Source: a virus. From it: a stretch of 53,609 bases of DNA. Below the pieces are notes generated by a model. That model was given only the letters and a program-made list of their open reading frames with translations. It made no database searches and was not told the origin of the DNA. The stretch covers positions 1 through 53,609 of IMG/VR virus record IMGVR_UViG_3300043099_000999, one strand, 5' to 3'. This document shows, in pieces, positions 49,993-53,609 of the stretch. Positions within the stretch are counted from its first letter, which is position 1, and each line of letters begins with the position of its first letter. Both the position numbers and the translations under genes were made by a program.

Positions 49993-50385
49993 TCAGTATT
50001 CGCTCGGCAGCAGAATCGTGTAATGGATTCCGTCGCCAGAAGGCATGCAATACAGCTTTAGCTCATTTAGATCGAAATCCGTGTAGTCGATTTCCTGCTC
50101 AACGACAGGCGGCAATCCACTGTCTTCAACGCACACAAGGCGCGCTGTTTTGTCAGGGTTTACCGAAAGCGTCCAGAATTGTGCATCCTGCAGTCGCGGG
50201 TTTTTCAGTAATTCAGGCTGGTGCGCCGCAATTGCGTCCATAAGCCAGAATGCACCGTGTGCTCCGCCGTGCTCTGCTACGTATTGCGCGCCATCTGTTA
50301 AAAGCATTTTGGGAAACATCGGCGACCAGCGACGCCAGGTCTCGGTTCCTGTGAACTGCGATAGTTCGTGAGTTTTAATGGGCAT
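49993..50385 (-). CDS. DUF6876-like protein
   Basis: This 130-residue protein has the layout of the DUF6876 family: 'ELSQFTGTETWRRWSP', 'LLTDGAQYVAEHGGAHGAFW' then 'LMDAIAAHQPEL', 'DAQFWTLSV', and the final 'YTILLPSEY'. I chose ATG 50383-50385 with AAAGGA at 6 bases. Its function is unknown. It may serve with the adjacent DUF6745 and RQGD-type proteins. Confidence 0.7.
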   Translation of the reverse strand: MPIKTHELSQFTGTETWRRWSPMFPKMLLTDGAQYVAEHGGAHGAFWLMDAIAAHQPELLKNPRLQDAQFWTLSVNPDKTARLVCVEDSGLPPVVEQEIDYTDFDLNELKLYCMPSGDGIHYTILLPSEY

Positions 50386-50405
50386 CAATTATCCTTTATT
50401 CTGCT

Positions 50406-50441
50406 TTACTTCGCTTTTGATTTTGTCTTCGCTTTAGCCAT
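50406..50441 (-). CDS. Possible 11-residue basic peptide
   Basis: A tiny frame encodes MAKAKTKSKAK: ATG 50439-50441 with AGGAG six bases upstream and stop TAA at 50406-50408. The alternating Ala/Lys with good ribosome site is suggestive, but such a short frame may be chance. Confidence 0.3.
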   Translation of the reverse strand: MAKAKTKSKAK

Positions 50442-50451
50442 CGGCAGCTCC

Positions 50452-50733
50452 TCACGTGGTTACAGGTTGAATCACTTCGGCGTTGTCGTCTAGCGCAACT
50501 TTTGTCAAATTCATTTTGCGCGCTGTCCAGCCAATAAAATGCTGTTGAATGTGTGCTGTTAATTCTTCTTTGGTAGCGGTTAGATCTGTCACGCGTAACG
50601 CCGGATAGTTCTCGGGGTGCCAGGAAATGTCTTTCCACTCATTCGTGCCTGGAATTGTTAGATACGCCTGAAATCCACCGGCGTCGTTTACTAGTAGTAC
50701 GCCGCCGCGCTCTGTCAGTGAGTTTGCGCCCAT
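50452..50733 (-). CDS. Unknown small protein
   Basis: The preferred start is ATG 50731-50733 with GGAG upstream, 93 residues. The body holds 'GFQAYLTIPGTNEWKDISWH' and 'ATKEELTAHIQQHFIGWTAR'. It has an alpha/beta look and no recognised motif. Confidence 0.6.
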   Translation of the reverse strand: MGANSLTERGGVLLVNDAGGFQAYLTIPGTNEWKDISWHPENYPALRVTDLTATKEELTAHIQQHFIGWTARKMNLTKVALDDNAEVIQPVTT

Positions 50734-50747
50734 ACAATCTCCATAGG

Positions 50748-51200
50748 TTAAACAGGCCACACATACGGCAAGTCGTCTGGCTCGTCCCATCCAAAAACAC
50801 TGTAATACTTCTTATCTTTGCGCAGTAAATTGCTTCTGTGACTTGCGTGAAATGCGTCGTCGCCAATCCACAACGGTTTTTTTGCCGGCGCTAGCGTACT
50901 GCCCGCGGCCAGTCGGGCGTATACATCAATAAATTCGTGGCTCAGCGTGTCGTTAAATCTGCGCCGACGCCATTCGGCACACATACACGCGCCGTATACG
51001 ACTAGCGACAGCTCGTACCCGCGCCACATGCGTACGGCCGGGTGATTGCGCCAACCGCGCTTACCGGGCTTGTGGGAGCCTACAGCAACGCCTAGAGCCA
51101 GCAAGATCTGCTTGCACTCTAGGCGCTGTTTACCGAGGCGTTTATTGTCTAGATACTTTGCGGATTTTGCGTAGTCTGGATCAGGCAAAAACGTTTGCAC
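50748..51200 (-). CDS. Pyrimidine-dimer DNA glycosylase-like protein
   Basis: This 150-residue protein starts with GTG after AGGGA. It opens 'MQTFLPDPDYAKSAKYLDNK' followed by 'RLGKQRLECKQILLAL', contains 'GWRNHPAVRMWRGYELSLV' and 'WIGDDAFHASHRSNLLRKDK', and ends in 'YVWPV'. This is the pattern of the MSMEG_6728/Pyr_excise family, which includes T4-type pyrimidine-dimer glycosylase relatives. It probably repairs or cuts UV-damaged DNA. Direct activity is not shown. Confidence 0.75.
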   Translation of the reverse strand: MQTFLPDPDYAKSAKYLDNKRLGKQRLECKQILLALGVAVGSHKPGKRGWRNHPAVRMWRGYELSLVVYGACMCAEWRRRRFNDTLSHEFIDVYARLAAGSTLAPAKKPLWIGDDAFHASHRSNLLRKDKKYYSVFGWDEPDDLPYVWPV

Positions 51201-51201
51201 G

Positions 51202-51624
51202 TCAATCCCTGTTCTCCATCTCGTGCCGACACTTGTAGCAGATCAGCCCTTCCGCTGCTCCGCCAAGATCAGATACAGGATACAGTTCGCCGCAATAATG
51301 GCACTGATGCGTAACTGCCCCGGCCTCGACGTCTTGGCGCTGGTCGGCCATGTCGTAGGCCGCTTCTTGCAGCTTTTCATTTGCCATTTCGGCTCTGAGC
51401 GCGGCGACAGCCCGGCCCCCCGCCTCAAACGCCTCAACAGCTGTTTTTTCTTTTTTCGTTTCCATTAGCTCCACAAATTCATTGAATTCGCGTTCGTCCT
51501 CTCGGATAATGCGCTTGAATGCTTTTCTTAGATCTGCGTGAAACTCAGGCCGCGTGTGCGACTTTAACGCTACCCACAGCTCGTGCAGATTCTCTTTGAA
51601 ATGTCTAAATTGGCGCTTAGTCAT
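51202..51624 (-). CDS. Unknown protein with C-terminal zinc motif
   Basis: This 140-residue protein has a helical N-terminus with charged heptad-like patterns ('RIIREDEREFNEFVELMETK') and a C-terminal 'HQCHYCGELYPVSDLGGAAE' then 'ICYKCRHE', two C-x-x-C pairs suited to bind zinc. It overlaps hldD as ATGA. It may bind nucleic acid or a protein; no family is recognised. Confidence 0.6.
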   Translation of the reverse strand: MTKRQFRHFKENLHELWVALKSHTRPEFHADLRKAFKRIIREDEREFNEFVELMETKKEKTAVEAFEAGGRAVAALRAEMANEKLQEAAYDMADQRQDVEAGAVTHQCHYCGELYPVSDLGGAAEGLICYKCRHEMENRD

Positions 51625-52553
51625 CTGTAAAACTCCTTTCTGTATTGCTGAATCGCCGTCGCTAGCGGCGTGACCGGGGCGTGATATCCCGCGGCCCGTA
51701 ATTTTGATAAATCGGCTTGCGTGAATTTCTGATACGCACCTTCGAGCTCCGTCGGCATCGGAATAAGCTCGAGCTTTACGCCGACGTAGTTTTCGCGAAG
51801 CAGAGTGGCAAGCGCCATAAAGCTGACGGCCGCTCCCGTGCCGATGTTGTAGATACCGCTTATCCGGTTATCAAACAGGTAGAGCGACATAGCTACCGCA
51901 TCGTCTACGTAAATAAAGTCGCGCTTGATGTCTTCGCTGCCTTCAAATAAGTAAATGGTTTCATTGAGGTCTATAGCTTTAAAGCATTTGCACACAAAGC
52001 TCGCCATTTCGCCCTTGTGGTTTTCGCCGGGGCCGTACACATTGAAATAGCGCAGACCGGTCACGGGCACGGTAACTTTGCGGCACTCCAGCTGCCGGCG
52101 CACGTATTGGTCAAAAGCCCACTTAGAAAACGCATACGGTGATTTAGGCTTTTCGCATTCTGGCTCTTCGGTAAACCCGTTTTTGCCGTCGCCATACACG
52201 CTTGCTGAGCTGGCATATACGAACGGGGCTTCAAAACGTTTGGCTACTTCCAGCATTCGTTTTGAGAACGCGTAATTCTGTTCCATGAGAATCTTGCCGT
52301 TCGTAAACATCGTGTCAGATATAGCGCCAAGATGCACGACGCCATCGATGTCTACGTTGCAACCACCGGGCTCATTTTTGTCGATAATTTCGCGCCAATC
52401 GCAGTAATCGGCAAACTGTAGCCCGACCAGATTCATAGCCTTGCGGCCGGCCATGAGGTCGTCTACGACCAATATGTCAGATCTGCCTCGCGCGTTCAGT
52501 TCGGCTATGACGTTTGACCCAATAAAACCAGCACCGCCTGTGACGAGCAGCAT
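51621..52553 (-). CDS. hldD: ADP-L-glycero-D-manno-heptose 6-epimerase (HldD-type)
   Basis: It inverts C6 of ADP-D-glycero-beta-D-manno-heptose to give the ADP-L-glycero form, the last step of LPS inner-core heptose donor synthesis. This 310-residue extended SDR has 'VTGGAGFIGSNV' (NAD(P) site, residues 4-15), 'YASSASVYGDG', the catalytic 'YAFSKWAF' (Y-x-x-x-K, near residue 141), 'GLRYFNVYGPGENHKGEMAS' and 'YIKFTQADLSKLR'-type ends ('YQKFTQADLSKLRAAGY'). The 'HKGEMAS' and 'QADL' blocks are HldD-specific. It complements the phage hldE at 40027. The start follows AGGAG. Confidence 0.92.
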   Translation of the reverse strand: MLLVTGGAGFIGSNVIAELNARGRSDILVVDDLMAGRKAMNLVGLQFADYCDWREIIDKNEPGGCNVDIDGVVHLGAISDTMFTNGKILMEQNYAFSKRMLEVAKRFEAPFVYASSASVYGDGKNGFTEEPECEKPKSPYAFSKWAFDQYVRRQLECRKVTVPVTGLRYFNVYGPGENHKGEMASFVCKCFKAIDLNETIYLFEGSEDIKRDFIYVDDAVAMSLYLFDNRISGIYNIGTGAAVSFMALATLLRENYVGVKLELIPMPTELEGAYQKFTQADLSKLRAAGYHAPVTPLATAIQQYRKEFYR

Positions 52554-52565
52554 CCTGCGTTTCTC

Positions 52566-53018
52566 CTATTCGCGAGTTCGCGTGACTATGCCGGCCAAAG
52601 CGTCGATGGGCGCAACGGTCTGTCTTTGCGCTACAGTAAACATCTTTGATCTAGCCGGTCGGTTTACATCTTCTTGCGGCGTTTCGTTGCGCAGATTTGC
52701 GAGCATTTCTTCAGTTTCTTCTAGACACAAGAAGCCGATGTGCAGGACAGCAGTGACTGTACCTTGCTCGTCGTCTTCGCAACCGCCTGGACCGGGCAAT
52801 AACGCTAGATCTAGCAATTTGCTTTTGAGCCAAACAAGCGGGCCGGCGGCGGTCACCAGATAGTCTGTTTTCAAGCTTGCTTTTACGCGTTTATCGTGCG
52901 TCTTTATGTACGCCGTATAAATGACTGCCGCGCACTCTAGTGAGATATCTACGTCCCACCACTCTCTAACTACGTCCTGAACTCCAAGCGGACTGCGCAT
53001 TTGTTCGTATACCCGCAT
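52566..53018 (-). CDS. Unknown protein
   Basis: This 150-residue protein starts after AGGAGG. It is helical and acidic ('VQDVVREWWDVDISLECAAV', 'LCLEETEEMLANLRNETPQE'). The central GPGG segment lies in 'LALLPGPGGCEDD'. No known family is visible. Confidence 0.6.
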   Translation of the reverse strand: MRVYEQMRSPLGVQDVVREWWDVDISLECAAVIYTAYIKTHDKRVKASLKTDYLVTAAGPLVWLKSKLLDLALLPGPGGCEDDEQGTVTAVLHIGFLCLEETEEMLANLRNETPQEDVNRPARSKMFTVAQRQTVAPIDALAGIVTRTRE

Positions 53019-53032
53019 GGTCGCCTCCTGCG

Positions 53033-53467
53033 TTAGTCGTTGTCCTCGTCTTCTTCTTCTTCGTCCATGTTTTCTGTGATTTTCTCCAGCTCGGCCTCTG
53101 TCGGCTTTCGCAGAGCTGGTGTATACGCGCCTAATTTAAATCGCGCAATCGCCGTCTGGTTCATAATGCACCGAAGCCTGTTCAAACTGTCATGCAGGCG
53201 CGCCAGCCACATCATGAACATATCGCGTTCTTCGGCGGGAAAAACGTCATCAATATCATCGTCATCCGCGGCAACTTCTTCGCCGGCGTTTACTTCAGCC
53301 GCGCAAATCCTGGCGTGCGCGGCAGCTAACGCGCCGCATCGCATAAAACGGTCAATATCGCGCGGCATGTCATTTAACCATTCGGCTAATTTATTCATGT
53401 CGCGTGCCGTGGCTTTGTAATCAATTTCGTTGTCGTCGTCTTCGTACTCGTCGTCGTAAAAAGTCAT
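53033..53467 (-). CDS. Unknown acidic protein
   Basis: The preferred start is ATG 53465-53467 with AGGAA at seven bases, 144 residues. Both ends are very acidic ('YDDEYEDDDNEIDY', 'MDEEEEDEDND'). The middle is helical ('FMRCGALAAAHARICAAEVN'). The charge pattern may mimic DNA or bind a basic partner. It follows a stable stem-loop. Confidence 0.6.
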   Translation of the reverse strand: MTFYDDEYEDDDNEIDYKATARDMNKLAEWLNDMPRDIDRFMRCGALAAAHARICAAEVNAGEEVAADDDDIDDVFPAEERDMFMMWLARLHDSLNRLRCIMNQTAIARFKLGAYTPALRKPTEAELEKITENMDEEEEDEDND

Positions 53468-53491
53468 GAGCACTTTCCTTAGTTAAAGACA

Positions 53492-53526
53492 GCCCGGGCG
53501 GCAGCAATAGTTACTACCGCCCGGGC
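53492..53526 (-). terminator. Stem-loop between genes, possible terminator
   Basis: A perfect 10-bp GC stem pairs 53492-53501 with 53517-53526. On the minus strand it is followed by TGTCTTTAACT, so the U-run is poor. It lies between the stop codon of the edge gene and the ribosome site of the next. Confidence 0.65.
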
Positions 53527-53549
53527 CAAATCCGTTGCGTAATTTGCGA

Positions 53550-53609
53550 TTATCGCGTCATGCCTTTTTTACGCTGACCCTTTTTGCACTTCAGCGTTTC
53601 TTCTTCGAT
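53550..53609 (-). CDS. C-terminus of an unknown gene (cut by window edge)
   Basis: Only the last 19 residues can be read ('IEEETLKCKKGQRKKGMTR'), with stop TAA at 53550-53552. The tail is basic. The rest lies beyond the window. A stem-loop follows it. Confidence 0.7.
   Translation of the reverse strand: MEEETLKCKKGQRKKGMTR

Noticed and set aside
50396-50638. Minus-strand frame of 80 codons overlapping 50452-50733
   Set aside because: It overlaps a better-supported gene with a ribosome site. Composition is Arg/Ser-rich and without a start signal.
1-53609. CRISPR arrays, insertion sequences, integrase or attachment sites
   Set aside because: I saw no regularly spaced repeats, transposase motifs, tyrosine/serine recombinase or inverted-repeat ends. 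No evidence for lysogeny in the window.

Overview
The window is part of the genome of a large, tailed double-stranded DNA phage, most likely strictly lytic. All 72 coding regions and the single tRNA I can support lie on the minus strand, so transcription runs from high to low coordinates. Genes are packed with short overlaps (ATGA, TAATG and longer) and strong AGGAGG-type ribosome binding sites. There is no integrase, lysis gene, terminase or capsid gene in view. The phage and host are not identified. Two phage enzymes that make ADP-heptose, the precursor of the lipopolysaccharide inner core, point to a Gram-negative host.

In transcription order the layout is as follows. (a) 53.6-44.8 kb holds small accessory genes: an HldD-type ADP-heptose epimerase, a pyrimidine-dimer glycosylase-like protein, a trio of DUF6876-, DUF6745- and 'RQGD/HPEHGD'-type proteins, a SEC-C protein, a GGSGYT-repeat protein, a MazG-like pyrophosphohydrolase and a helix-turn-helix (HTH) protein. 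A promoter and terminators break this block. (b) 44.7-40.0 kb holds a Cys-rich protein with a Rep-like zinc finger, an HTH protein fused to a deoxyhypusine-synthase-like domain, an unknown 377-residue protein and a bifunctional HldE (heptose kinase/adenylyltransferase). (c) 39.8-37.3 kb holds small proteins, a DEDDh exonuclease, a 160-nt hairpin-rich non-coding stretch and a tRNA-Gln(UUG). (d) 37.3-21.2 kb is the replication and recombination core: SbcD/gp47, SbcC/gp46, a UvsW-like helicase, a DnaB-like helicase, a TOPRIM primase, a uracil-DNA-glycosylase-like/exonuclease/family-A polymerase fusion, a candidate ssDNA-binding protein and a UvsX/RecA recombinase. (e) 21.2-10.2 kb holds mostly unknown proteins, a DDD-type glycosyltransferase and a RuvC-like resolvase. 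(f) 10.0-0 kb is the virion side: the portal protein, a GT-B glycosyltransferase, a degenerate RelA/SpoT-HD-like protein, thymidylate kinase, a run of tail-fibre/adhesin proteins with a chaperone-like protein, and a glycosyltransferase cut by the window edge.

Three candidate promoters (15.4, 24.4 and 47.2 kb) share an extended -10 (TGGTA-) and a 16-bp spacer. Two have a strong terminator-like hairpin or a tandem repeat just upstream, which suggests real unit boundaries.

Hypotheses worth pursuing are: phage control of surface sugar chemistry (HldE, HldD and three glycosyltransferases); the structured RNA beside the tRNA; the HTH/deoxyhypusine-synthase-like fusion; and the DUF6745/DUF6876 trio. 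Assignments rest on reading motifs by eye. No database search was possible.
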